This document shows, piece by piece, positions 23,064-35,699 of a DNA stretch of 64,000 nt. This stretch comes from Cyclina sinensis. Lineage: Eukaryota; Mollusca; Bivalvia; Venerida; Veneridae. A model generated the notes under the pieces. That model had not been told where the DNA came from and made no database searches. It worked only from the letters and a program-made list of their open reading frames with translations. The translations under genes were made by a program, and so were the position numbers. The stretch lies in assembly GCA_012932295.1 (NCBI GenBank), contig JAAONU010000019.1, forward strand, positions 20,903,908-20,967,907. Reading direction: 5' to 3'. The first letter of the stretch is position 1. Each line of letters begins with the position of its first letter.

Positions 23064-26000
23064 TCATTTTTTGGTCATCTTTGATATAGTTTCCAGGACG
23101 TTATATGTGTTATCACTATCCATTTGTTTGTCCTTTATGTATGTTCCAATGCCTGCATTATGTGCATACGTTGCATCCGGTAATACATTCCCGTTTGTTT
23201 GGCTAATGGTAATATGTGAATAGTTTTTGTCAAGAAATACTGTATTCATCTTCAAGTGGTCATAATTACCAGTGAATTTGGTCTGATCTACGGGTGAACG
23301 GTCTATAATCACGTTTCTTGCCATTTCTTTCGGATGTGAATCATCCTGAGATATTTCTGCATATTCACTGTCAACTGACTCGCTTGAACGCAGATTAGTC
23401 AAGTAGATATTCCTATCTAAACCATGGGGCACTTCGTATGATCTGTTTGTCAAAGAATTTCCGTAACGATGTTCTCCTGCTGGAGCCCGTTTCTGTCGTC
23501 TTTTTCTGGAAAGAAAAATAAATTTTCGTCCAAGAAATGTTCACGATTGTATACAACTAACCTACTGTAAGGTTGTTTCTTTGTTGATTTGTTAGCAACC
23601 TTATGAATATACAAACTCTGATTTTAAAAGAAATGAAATACCTCCAAAACAAGAATGCGACAACCACAACTATAGCTGCCACAACTAAGACTGGTACAGA
23701 CACAGCAGCAGCAACAACTGACCCTTTCTTGTCTGAAAAAGAGCAACATGCACATTTGTACAGCTGAAAACATCTTTGTCCAAATAAACGATGGACGGGA
23801 AAATGTCGTTTCAGCAATCTACGGAAATGAGGGAATCAATGAACGTCTCTAAAGTAAGTTTTATTTTTAATGCTTTAAAAAAAAATTTAACTTCTTGAAC
23901 TTGAAATATTTTGATTTATAGACATGACGCTTATCAGTCTTAAAGGACTTGACTTTGTGATAAAGTCACTGGCACAAAGGTCTGTGTCAGTTGAAAATTT
24001 GTAAGCCGTGTCCAGGCTCTTTATCTTTTAACCTAGTTAATATCATATTGTTTTAGTGGTACTATTGTTAGGTTGTTTTACTATGGAAATGCGCTGATTA
24101 ACTACCCAATATTGTGTAAGTAATTTTTCCAAGTTAGTAATTCTTTTCCAGTTATGAGTAGTCCTTGAAAATAGGAGACAAAATCAACCATTTAATAGGA
24201 AACAAATTCAAAAGGATGTAACTTACTGCAGTGTTACCAAAACTAAACAATACACTGGTCATTTTCCTTATTTTTTCATCAGCTTTAAAGGGGCTGTGCT
24301 CCAGATGACAAAAAAAGAAAGTTTTCTTGTATTATAAATTTCTTGTAATATTTATGACTAATGCTTAACAAATAACTTACTGACAAAAAATAAGTCAAAT
24401 AATCACATTATAAATTGATTTTTTCCCTTTCAAAGTGCTATACCGTAACGCGACGGTATAACTATATCGTATAAGATTTAAAGTAAATATCTGTAATATC
24501 ACATGTGGCGATGGTGGTGACAGTAAAAGCGTGGGATATATTTTGTTAACATGACGGTCCAGAGTTCAAATCAGGCTGGAGCGAAAATATTTGTTTTATT
24601 CTATTTTGACTTTTATAATCAGTTTTGGAGTAAAATATTATGTTGTTATAATCTCACGGCATCTAAATATATAATTTATGAAAAAATTTTTTTTATGTCA
24701 AATCTGGAGTACAGCCTCTTTAAATATTTTATTACTTCACAATTTTAAGCCTCGGTTATCCTGTTGATTCGTTGGGTTTTAAAGTAATCTTATCTGTTAA
24801 ACAACACATTTTTTTATTAAATCCTGTTTAAAACTTGTGGTTTTATTTTTTATGCATAAAAGGATGTAAAACTTCAGTTTGGTTTGAAATTTATCCAAAT
24901 AAAATGAAACTCTACTATACCGTTGACGCTTGAAAAGCACGTTTATAGTCATCTAACACTGTTTATTCATTTCGGTTCCTATACATTAATATCTCGCATT
25001 AAACATTTCACCTACCTTGGGTTACACCTTTTGTAACAGCTTCTGACGTAACTGGTTGTGTTTCTGTAATTGCTGTTGTTGATGTAGATTTTGGGGAACT
25101 GTATACAGGTGTTGAAAACGTGTATACTGGCGTTGAGGGCGTGATGACTGGTGTTGCGGAATTTCCTGTAAGTGTCGAGAGCGTGTCTTCTGAAAACATT
25201 AAAATTTGTTATACACAGACAATTCAGCGTTTACTTGCAACAAAAAAAAGGTTTATAGATTTATATACAAATAAAACAAAATAAATACATCTAACAAAAA
25301 CGAATAAAATAAGATAAAACTAAATTAAAAAAGATAAATGTGATAACACATATTTGTAAATTTGTCGCAAGAAATGAAGGTTATTTTATCTGGGTCTATA
25401 CTATAATGTTATTTAGTTTTTTTCGAACAGAGCTGACTAATGTCTCAGGGTTTTTCGCTCCTTTGGTATGAGAGTTTCTAAGTGATATTTTCCTTCAAAA
25501 AATTCTAAGAAATAAAGAAAAGAAGAAAAGGAAAAAAATAAATAACATATAAAGAAGATAAAATACCATAAAACAAGTTTGGGTCCTTTAATATGGATCT
25601 CATTTAGTAACATACCTTCCAGAAGATGTTCATGCCTTGAGGTCGTTATCAAAGAGACAGGCTGTCTACTTGTGCTTCGCCTTATTGTAGTAGCCTGTGT
25701 AAGTGGACTCGTAGATGTTGAATCTATAAGTTTGAATTATTCAAAATAAATCCAGTAAAAATGAGTTGAAATAATAAATATTACATTTAAGGTTGTAACT
25801 TATCATTCGTGTATTTGAAAATAAAATTAAGATAAACATTTATGAAACTGAAGTGACTTTGAAAGTGTATGGGTTTTAAACAAGAAAAACGAGACTGAGA
25901 CAACAAGAAAAAGAAGCTGTTAAAATCTTAATATCATACCTTTAATACACGAAGAATCTTGCTGAGGAATCCATTTATTGTGCTTGCATGTGTAAACTTC

Positions 26001-29000
26001 TGTACCTTTTAAATTTCCTTCATAACATTTCACTGTCGCTGTCAACGTTTTTCTTACTTCTTCGTAACACACCGTTGCGTGGGGAATTTCATGTAATTCT
26101 CTGCATTCTGAAAAATCTAAACTATTAAAAACGAATTTGCCGATTTGTGTAAAAAAAACTTCAGAGTTTTTTTAACAGTTTTGTTGTTTTTACTGAAGCA
26201 TCTATATATATGGGCATAGTTAGATTACATATCGTTTAGAACAAAGCCTCTTGATTTTGCGAAAACTGGCAGTGTTTTCTTCAAAAAATAGAAAACTAAA
26301 ACTAGATACAGGAAACTCCAAAAATTCTTTTCGCATTTTTGGTCATCCGAAGTTCAGCAGCTTTAACAAACTTAGCAGTCATTTACCATTTAATACACGG
26401 AGACTTTGAGCACATTTCCTATTGTTGCAGTTATCTCTTCAAAATGTTACAAATCAGCTTAATACAAGAATAATTTTTTTTTAGCTCACCTGTCACGTAG
26501 TGACAGAATGAGCTTTTGTGATCGCCTTTTGTTCGTCCATCTGTCCGTCTACAATTAGTTTGTTAACACTCTAGGTCACATTTTTGCCTCAATTGTCATG
26601 AAACTTAGTCAGGATGTTTGTTTCATTAATTTCTCGGACGAGTTCGAAAACTAGGTCACAGAGCCCAAACATTGAAAAACCTTGTTAACTCTCTAGAGGC
26701 TGCTTTTTCAGTCCAAATATCCTGGAAATTTGTCAGAAATATTGTATCAATTATTGTAGCTCAAGTTCGAATATGGATCATCTAGGGCCAAAAACTAGGT
26801 CACAGAGCCCAAATATTGAAAAACCTTGTTAACACTCTAGAGGTAACATTTTCAGTCCAAATAATCTGAAAATTTGTCATAAAGGTTGCTTTTATAATTT
26901 CAAGCATAATTTCGAATATGGGTCATCTGGGTTCAAAAATTAGGTCACAGAGCCCAAAAATAGAAAAACCTTATTAACTCTCTAAAGGTTACATTTTCAG
27001 TTCAGATATCTCAGAAATTTGTAAGAAAGGTGCTTTGATGATTTCTAGCTCAAGTTTGAATATGGGTCATCTTGGGTAAAAATCTAGGTCACAGAGCCAA
27101 AATATGGAAAAACGTTGTTAACATGTTGAGGTAACATTTTCAGTCCTAATAACCTGGCAATCTGTCAGAAAGGTTGTTTCAATGATTTCTAGCTCAAGTT
27201 TAAATATAGGTTATCTGGGATAAAAACTAGGTCACAGAGCCCAGATATGGAAAAACATTGTTAACACTCTAGAAATTACATTTTCAGTCCAAATATTCTG
27301 GAAATTTGTCAGAGAGGTTGATTCAATGATTTCTAGCTCAGATTCGAATATGGGTCAAATGTGGTGAAAAACTAGGTCACAGACCCCGAATATGGAAAAA
27401 CCTTGTTAACACTCTAGAGGTAACATTTTCGGTCCAAATAATGCGGAAATTTGTCAGAAAGATTGTTTCAATGATTTCTAGCTCAATTATGAATATAGAT
27501 TATCTGTGGTCAAAAACTAGGTCACAGAGCCCAGAAGAACAAAAAACTTGTTAATGCTCTAGAGGTTACATTTTCAGTGCAAATGTCATTGAAATTCATC
27601 AGACAGGTTGTTTCCATGATTTCTAACTCAAATTTGGATATGGGTGGTCTTGAGTCAAAAACTAGGTCACAGAACCCAAATATGGAAAAACACTGTTAAC
27701 TATCTAGAGGTAAGATTTTAATTCCAAATAACCTTGAAATTTGTCAAAGAGCTTGCTTCTTTGATTTCTAGCTCAAGTTTAAATATAGGTCATCTGCGGT
27801 CAAAAACTAGGTCACAGAGCCTAAATATTGAAAAACCTTGTAAACAATCTAGAGGTTACATTTTCAGTCCAAATGTCCTTGAAATTTGTCAGAGAGATTG
27901 CTTCGATAATTTCTAGCTCAAGTTCGAATATGGGAGATCTAGGTTCAAAAACTAGGTCACAGACCCCAAATATGGTAAAACCTTGTTAACACTCTAGAGG
28001 TAACATTTTCAGTCCAAATAACGCGGAAATTTGTCAGAAAAATTGTTTCAATGATTTCTAGCTCAATTATGAATATAGGTTATCTTTGGTCAAAAACTAG
28101 GTCACAGGGCCCAGAAAAACAAAAACCTTGTTAACACTCTAGAGGTAACATTTTCAGTCCAAATAACGCGGAAATTTGTCAGAGACATTGTTTCGATAAT
28201 TTCTAGGTAAAGTTCGAATATGGGACATCTAGGTTCAAAACCTAGGTCATAGAGCCCAAATATGAAAAACCTTGTTAACACTCTAGAGATAACATTTTCA
28301 GTCCAGATAACCAGGAAATTTGTCTGAAAGATTGTTTCAATAATTTCTAGATTAAGTTTGAATATGGGTCATCTGGGGTCAATTAGCCAGGTCAATAGCC
28401 ACTTTGTTAAAAGCAGTCATACTCAGGTGAGCAATACAGGGCCATCATGGCCCTCTTGTTTAAGTTTGGAAATGAGCAATCAGTAGGGCGGAATGTTAAG
28501 TTTATATCTCCCCTAAGCAAAACTGCAATTCTTAGATTTATTTTTAATAAATCTATTTTAAACTCTTCTGATTTTCAGTATCAGTATTAATTGACTTATA
28601 GGTCTCTAAAGACAACACAAAATTTCATAAATCACCTAAGGAGGCATAACCATTTTCGGTAAATTTCAAAATATGCAATAGATTATACACGTACGTTATT
28701 TCACAGATATGTTTTGTGATTTTGAAACAAATGCATGCTTTAAGGCAAGACTTGTATTAACATATCTGATCATACACTATGCCAGACAAATGCCAATAAA
28801 AACATTGCTGTTTGGGGTAATAATAGAGGAGCTTTCCCGTGATTTCACGGACTGCCATCAAGTTAATATGAAAATCTAGAAATTAAACTAATACAGTCTA
28901 CATGTAATCGATTCCCGCAGGTGCTCAAATCCATAAACTAGGATTGGTTGTACTATTTTCATGCATTGCTGGTTCCAAATATATATAAGCATATAATATA

Positions 29001-29841
29001 ACATAAATACCTACAACACATTGAAATTTCGTTTTATGTTGCGTTCGATGAGAATCCACATCTATAGACGTATGTTGAAGTCAGTGCGTGTTTTTACAAA
29101 CCCGAAAAAAATGATTTTGACCGAGGACGAAATTTTCACAGGTCCGTAAAAACACATATTTACCGAAACATAAGCCTGTTTGGTGCGCCTAATAATTACA
29201 CGTTCGTAAATTTTGCGGGTGTTTTTTTTTTCTTTTAGGAGTGTGTTGATCACTTTTTAAGGACCCGCGCATGCAACACTTCCGACCAGTAAAACAGATA
29301 TGTTTCAGTAAGGTTAATTATATTGTCAGATTCCAGTGGCCCAAATTTTAATTCAGTCATAAAATCAAGTTTTATTTTTTTAAAGAAGACATTTGTAGTT
29401 CTCTTAAGCAGAGTTCTATTTAAAAAAAAAAAAAAAAGATTGTAAAGGTAATGCTTTATACTTACTGAATTTACGTTTGTTAGCGCAAGATTCCGCGGTA
29501 ACTGTAAATCAAAGCAGAAAAACTCAAAAATATTGCATTTGAAAAGAATGTTTTGCAAAATGCAAACAAGTTTAATTTAACTAGCATAGAACCATAGAAC
29601 ACAAATAATTAAATAAATAAATAAATAGAAAAACGGGTTTGTTGAAGAAAATACTGTTACTGAATAATAAATATTAGAGATAAAAATGATGATTAAATGT
29701 ACTTTAAGTTTAATACACCTGTCCAGTGTCATTGTTAAGAGCATACTAACCATTAGTTTTCTGAGTTAAATATATAACAAAAGTAAACATACCACATTTA
29801 ATGTAAAGTAAAATAATCACTAAAACTAATATGTGTTTCAT
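23064..29841 (-). CDS. CCP (sushi) domain transmembrane receptor with tyrosine-motif tail, seven exons
   Basis: Exons in transcript order are 29841-29793, 29501-29466, 26107-25940, 25723-25616, 25189-25016, 23732-23642 and 23505-23064. All introns are GT/AG, phase 1 except the last (phase 2). The total is 1068 nt, 355 aa. Signal peptide MKHILVLVIILLYIKCVTA; one CCP domain with C30, C56, C69, C82 and W74, plus an extra C22/C42 pair; Ser/Thr/Pro-rich stalk about 85-178; membrane helix about 184-207; basic stop-transfer RKRRQKR. The tail has SEYAEI (255-260, ITIM-like), YDHL (290) and YSHI (304) ten residues apart (ITAM-like), and YNVL (343). Inference: cell-surface receptor signalling through SH2 proteins, plausibly immune. 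Introns 2 and 5 hold repeat elements. Exon 1 and the tiny exon 2 rest on splice sites only, though phases and cleavage site fit well. Confidence 0.78.
24284..24750 (+). mobile_element. Pol III-box element, second copy (diverged)
   Basis: Starts TTTAAAGGGGCTGTGCTCCAG, then GACAAAAAAAGAAAGT, paralleling the layout of the 17.5-kb copy. GTGGCGATGGTGG at about 24505 is a weak A box and GAGTTCAAATC at 24562-24572 a B box. It lies in the receptor intron between the stalk and membrane exons. The right end is not defined. Confidence 0.45.
26475..28460. mobile_element. Element with twelve ~145-bp internal tandem repeats
   Basis: The left end reads AGCTCACCTGTCACGTAGTG and the right end has CAGGTGAGCAATACAGGGCC followed by ATCATGGCCCTCTTGTTT, so the two sides share an inverted CTCACCTG/CAGGTGAG. 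Between them the unit GAAAAACCTTGTTAACACTC ... AACTAGGTCACAGAGCCC repeats. Its start falls at about 26671, 26815, 26960, 27104, 27247, 27392, 27537, 27682, 27827, 27972, 28117 and 28262, a regular 143-145 bp. No protein is encoded. The layout matches non-autonomous elements very common in bivalve genomes (recalled, not searched). It fills much of receptor intron 2. Confidence 0.85.
28461..29465. other. Receptor intron 2, remainder
   Basis: A small inverted repeat (GTGTTTTTACAAACC near 29088 and GGTCCGTAAAAACAC near 29139) is seen; otherwise nothing. Additional CCP exons were looked for and not found. Confidence 0.4.
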
Positions 29842-30429
29842 GTTTGTTTACAAGCGCAGAACGGTACAACACAATGTATTTTACATGAAAAACAGTTGTT
29901 GATTCTAGGACGTGTGTTAACTCAACCAAAACCTCATTAAATGATACCCTTCTTTTGAAAGTCAGGATAAGGTATCACAGTAGTAAAGTTTTGCAAGCAG
30001 TTTCCGTTTACAATATAAAAATATTCTTTATAATATATAAACAGCTCCATAAAAATAATTTGAATTATAAACGTGAAAACATTGAGAAACGAAACGCTGT
30101 CAGTCACCTTTATTCATTACACCTGGAAGTTTATACATGCATAAATTGTCAATTTGGGAATATAAACATAAATCATTGTCTTATAAAATATATGGATAAA
30201 AAGATATTTGAATGTCTTAAAGAAAGTATTTTCATTTGTTTTATCATGAAAGGTTGAAATCATTGTGTCGCTACATCGTAATGTTGACAAATGCTTTAGA
30301 ATTTAAGTGTGGTGTACTAGTATCAACTTGAGTTAAACCATATCCTTTTCAAAGTTATGGATAAGATATGTGAATTTTCTGAAAAAAAAAAGAAGCCCAG
30401 ATTGAATATTAAATAAGTTATTCTATTGA

Positions 30430-30885
30430 TCCTGCCTTGTAAGACTTGCGGTTGTGATGGAGTTAATTGTTTTGTCAGAGGACAAGTTAAAGTCAAACTG
30501 CAGGAAAGCAATACTGGTGAGGATGAATCTGAAGACAGTAATGCCACGGACAGACCCTCGAAATCATCTTAATCGAAAGTTGACACATTTTACCATTTGA
30601 TCAGAACTAGGCAAAACGAACAAGTAAATTCACACTTGAACCCAATCAGTGAGGGTTCTGAAAATCAAAGTTATTATAGTAAAGCCTAGGAAAGTGTTAA
30701 TCAACGACCAAAAAATCAAGCAACTGATATTAGCCAAGTTACAGAGGGAAATGGTATACTATATTAATAAAATTATATCAACAGAAAAAAAAAGAATAAC
30801 CAGGTTGCTGCTGACGGCTATGAAAAGGCTTCTCGTATTACAAATGAGTATTTTGTATCTATTCCATCATGTGAATCAGAATTAA
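30430..30885 (+). pseudogene. Decayed paralogous receptor tail, opposite strand
   Basis: One plus-strand frame, broken by about four stops, reads as a hydrophilic tail ending QVAADGYEKASRITNEYFV. This aligns with QVGDDGYEMSSVTAHNYFV at the end of the receptor tail frame at 22659-22979, and weaker agreement extends about 45 residues upstream (NQATDISQVTEGNG against GKATNYYGETKGKN). It starts about 590 bp beyond the receptor's first exon, head to head. It is therefore a remnant of an inverted duplicate of the same receptor family. No CCP or membrane exon was found next to it, and the stops indicate a pseudogene. Confidence 0.55.
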
Positions 30886-30895
30886 GAATCAAATT

Positions 30896-31400
30896 CATCT
30901 TTCCGTTTCAGGCTCACTTGAACATATGTGCAAGGTCAGCTGCTGGGATCACCCTATGTCCGGCGTCTGTCGTGTGTAATCAACATTTTCTTTCAAATGA
31001 CATCTCCTCCAAAACTGCAATGCAATTTTCAATAAAAAATTACAGAAATGTTTCTTCAAAAATTGTTCAAACCGTTCCGCTTTGTTGTACATAAGGGCTG
31101 CAAATGCTATATATAGAAGAAAGAAACATCAAATTTTCCACCAAATTTCACAGAAATGTTCTTTAAAATAGCTTTCTATTAAAATCACTCATTCAAAGAG
31201 GTTCCACTCCGTTGCAAAAAAAATGGCAGCCATAGTTGAAATAGATTTTTGTCAACACAAAAATTAAGGTTTGTCACCACCGGTGTCTTAAATTACATGA
31301 AATTATAAGCCGTGGCAATAACAGTTTCTAATATAAAGTGCTCATCGGCAGTACCAAAAGTTTTTTCCATAGACGGCCTGTTTTCAATTTCTTTCTTCTT
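30896..31400. repeat. Probable dispersed repeat fragment
   Basis: Begins GGCTCACTTGAACATATGTG and includes CACCCTATGTCCGGCGTCTG and CATCTCCTCCAAAACTGCAA, with repeated CAGAAATGTT phrases. Its wording resembles a widespread mollusc repeat whose ends have GTCCGTCGTCCG-like text. Identification is from memory only. Confidence 0.3.
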
Positions 31401-33125
31401 TTGATACTTTTGAGAACTCACTTGGTACTTCTTTTTCCCACATTAACAATCAAAAACGCGTTTCCCTAACAGAAATGTGACTACAGCCCCTACATCCGCA
31501 ACTGACACAGAAATAGCAACAGCTTGTCCCTTATTTAAATATAAGTTTACTACGCACAGTAAAACATGTAACTAATCACAAGTGGGTTTGAGCAATGGAC
31601 AAAGGACCAAGCAATACTTTCCTCTGCTGTGTGATTTAAGCCGTTCACAAATTTTCGAGCATCGACCCATTTCCAAAACTCAACTAAAATTTATTAAAAA
31701 AACAATAATATCTGTTTGGTATTTCAGTAGATTTATTAGTCAGGCATTTGATCATAAATACATGACGTTTTTAAAACGAAATAGACGTGTTATCTTTAAG
31801 TGATCACGAGCTCAAAAAGTCTGTTTCAAATGTTGAATCTTGTCCATACGTAAGGTACCTAAAGCTGATGAATCAAATTGATATTGAACATGTTCTTTTG
31901 AAGTACCTCCGTTGCTTTCATTTCTTACTGGTTCCGATAAGGCTGCCACGTCATAACAAGATGAATAAAATGCGTTTTTCCATTTGGATGTCTTTCATAG
32001 TGCTAAATAGCTTACGTATTGTTTAAATAAAAAAAAGTGTATTTTTACAAAAGCAAATGTGAAAAGTACTGTTTAAGCATACTATAAAAACTATGTAAAC
32101 TATCCCTTTATGTCATTTCAGAGCTAAATGGCTGACAAAATTTATTTTATCTGATACTGTTTTAGCAAGAATAATTGTCAGATAATTTCATGCATTTTTT
32201 AAATCATGTTAAAGTCTAACATTTGTGTGGAAATGAATGTGTAACTTGTAGTTAATACCTGTTGAGAACAAGTATATTGCGCCGGATTTCTAAACGTTCT
32301 CTTCGAAATAACAAATTTACATGCGGTATAATTTATATCTTATTATCATTTTCGCTTGATTCAAACAATGTTATTTAGTCTCTATGTGTACAAATCGCAC
32401 TCAAGAAAAAGGTCTATAAGTAATTCAGATTAAACCGGTGATCATTTAGAAAAGTTTTACATTGTACAAAATCACGTTCACATTTTATGGCTAAACTTTC
32501 TTAAAGTGATATGGATTGTGCCCGTAATAGATCACTCCTACGTAATTTGTTAGGATAATCACATGTCGCATGTTTTTGAACACTTTAAAGGGTTGATTTG
32601 AAGTGTTTTCCTGTTGTAACGTGTCTTTCGTCTCTAAGACCCTTGAATGTGAATAGGCGGCTTTGTGATGTCTTTTGAAAACTTGGAAATTAAAAATCAA
32701 GTCTAGCTTTGATGACATTTATACAAATCAATCAACCTTACACAGTAATTAAAAGATCGGACTGCTTTCTCTTTTAGAGTACTGCATATAAAATACTGGC
32801 CTGCGCTCTTGTAGAATAAATTCTATCTATCGGATTGAATAATGTGTCGTCATGAGGACATATTATCGCCGAGTCATTAAATGATTTATATATGCATGTT
32901 TTTTTAATTCTCCCTCCTTTTTTTGGAGATTTTTAACAAATATTTAATGATATCATTTTAAAAGGTGCAGCGGTATATCTAGTTGGAATAATTAGTAGTA
33001 GAATATTTTATTACATGTACATAATAATCTTGCCAAGAACCCAACCTACCGTTCCACCGAAATTGTAAACTTTTGTCTCCTATAAAATAACGTAGCATAC
33101 AGGTTACTATCGCTATAACTATCCT

Positions 33126-33128
<3 letters not shown>

Positions 33129-33174
<46 letters not shown>
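33129..33174. repeat. (AT)23 microsatellite
   Basis: Uninterrupted AT dinucleotide run of about 46 bases. Confidence 0.95.
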
Positions 33175-33178
<4 letters not shown>

Positions 33179-34374
33179 GTATTTTGAAAAGTGCACCTGA
33201 TGCCCTAAACAGTTAAACTTGAGCCTCACCTTGTTTTACTTAATTAGCTTATACATAAATAAGAAAAACAAAAATGTTAAAAAAGAACAAAACTTACTGG
33301 ATTTACTTTCATCGACCAGCATCTTACTGTTATAGCAGTTTGTACATGTTATTCCGGAGCTCTTGGTATACGCCATAAATAAATGTGCCATTGGATTAAT
33401 CATTCTGTCTGAATGTAGTAAGGGTTTCAGGCGTTCCTGCTTCAATATTTTAATACATGTTATTTTGCAAAGTTTTCTTGATCGGTAAACATATATTCTT
33501 TCATTTTTATTTAGAATGTCTTAAGTGTGTTTTAGAAAATGTTGAAACGCAAACTAAATAAACTTCATCTAGAGCTAGTGCACTTAAAACAAGTATGATA
33601 GTATTGGATAAATATACTTAGTATAAGAAACTATGCTAGAGAAAAGTCTCACACTGAACTTAAATAACCTTTATCTTCTTAGTTACATATTTATGGCATT
33701 AAACTGAGAAAATCGCTCTGACTACAGTGCTTGAGCTCTTTGACATTAAGCAAGTCATAAAATATAGAATTTTATCAATGTCTTGTTGCGGCACCACTTT
33801 TCTTTTTCTTTTTTTTTCTTTGTTTGATAACTGAAAACCCAAATTTATCTTGATTATTTTTTTCACACGAAAGTATGATAGTAAGGGATTTTCTTCATAC
33901 ATAATTTCTTTGAAAATATTTTTGTACTAATGGCTAAATCATCGTTCACAACAGAAACTGCCGTTTCTGTTTAAGTATTTTTTGCAAAACTTGTGAAATA
34001 CTAACACAGTAAAATATCAAATGTAAACTATTAAGCAAGTTCATTCTTCTTTTTAGGACAACATAAATTTCACTGAAACGAAGCACTTCAAGAGATAACA
34101 AATGAAGAGCTATATCCAAGAGCTTTAAATACATTTGTGTTACCGGGGTATGACACAGACAGTACAGGTATTGAGCGGACCGCATTACAACCATTGAACA
34201 CATGTAAGTTTACCATTTTATAAGCATTATAATTGATTAACTATATTAGTCAGTTACATAAAATACGCTTTAAATTTGCTTGACGTTTTCCTGGGTTTGA
34301 ATAATCAATTAATTTTCATAAATATTTCAGAGAATGCTTTTTTTCTCTTTTTTTCAAAAATCTATTTTTATTTG

Positions 34375-34376
<2 letters not shown>

Positions 34377-34411
<35 letters not shown>
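34377..34411. repeat. (TTA)n microsatellite
   Basis: Uninterrupted trinucleotide run of about 11-12 units. Confidence 0.9.
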
Positions 34412-34416
<5 letters not shown>

Positions 34417-35699
34417 ATGTGAATTGCTGAAACATCAGTTCTAGAACTGAAACTTTCACATATGTTTAAATGTTTTAGAATTTGCTATGTGACATTTCGA
34501 TCGTTTGTAGACTGTCGGCGATGAGCCAACGAGTCATGAGTTCGAGCATCTAAGTCATGCCCAGTCTAGACTTGGGCAGTGAGCACAACTCACTCAACAC
34601 ATATTCTACTACGATTTTCAGTCAATATCGGCCATGTCTGTGGTCGATCTGAAGTCGCTGAGTTCGAATCATTTAACAATCTTACCAGTGCATATTGGTT
34701 TTGTTCTGACCATTCAAATTTTCTTACACAGTATGTGACTCAAGAAAACGACAGTTTGCCAAACTACCCACCTGTATGACTCTGACTGTTGAGTGTATTA
34801 AGCACAAATGAACCAGTAGTTATTCTATTGCGCTATTTTTACAGCTCTAAAAAGTCGTCGAGTAAATATTATCATAACAATATAAAACTACAGATGGTGT
34901 TGATGTTAAAATTTCTTTGTGTAGATTTGTTGTCAGACACGAAATAACTTTCTTTTACTTGACTAACAATTTTGCAAAACTATTCGAATTTAAGACAGAC
35001 TAACAATCTGATATTAATATTTGATTGCAGTATTTGCTTACTGAAAAAGTATTTATGTGTATTATTACAATGTTCGAATTATTTCAAGGAAAAAAACTGA
35101 TTGTTAAGCCCTTGTCAATGATAAAATGCACCGACGTGTTTCTACAGGCAGATGAGTTACCGCTGTAGAAGTGCTAGTGTTAAGTTCGTCGTGTCATCCT
35201 GTGTACGGTTGTAAATATTGTAAAGTACTCATTGTCACAGTGATAGAGTATACCCACTCTACTTAGCTGCGTGGTATGAAAAGCGGTATATATCACTACT
35301 GTTTACTTTACATTTTTTTTTATAAAACTGCAGTGGTATCTCGAGGTTTTTTGGTAACTATAAGACATATATTCTTTTATAGTCATTGTATAGTGAAAGC
35401 ACTTAGATTAAAAATAATTTAGTTTTATGACCACTTAAAGTGGTCACAACCTTAAACAAATCTTTAAGGTGTTCGAAAGATATGATGCCGACACAAAATT
35501 GGGTTAGGCATGAGGAACGGTCCTCAAATCAAATGTTATCAAGTGGATAAACTTATGTACAGTATATCTACGGGGCAATTTCAAAATCCTTCAAACCAAT
35601 AATCCAGCTTTATGTGACGAAAGATGCTTTGATGGTCTTTTTCAATGTTCTTTATATGTTGAAGCCATGCTGTCTACTACAAAAGTCCGACATTTAATT

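Larger units (their letters stand above)
31401..35699. other. Intergenic, no gene recognised; two microsatellites
   Basis: AT-rich. Microsatellites at 33129-33174 and 34377-34411 are listed separately. Short frames throughout have no domain features. Confidence 0.45.

Noticed and set aside
26475..28460. CRISPR-like array
   Set aside because: Units are ~145 bp, wholly repetitive with no unique spacers, in an intron of a eukaryotic gene.
29250..29558. 102-codon minus-strand frame
   Set aside because: It overlaps the 36-nt receptor exon in another frame, contains a long run of Phe from poly-A, and has no domain.
34500..34690. Two ATGAGTTCGAGCATC / GAGTTCGAATCAT words like B boxes
   Set aside because: No suitable A boxes or stems; probably chance or very old SINE debris.
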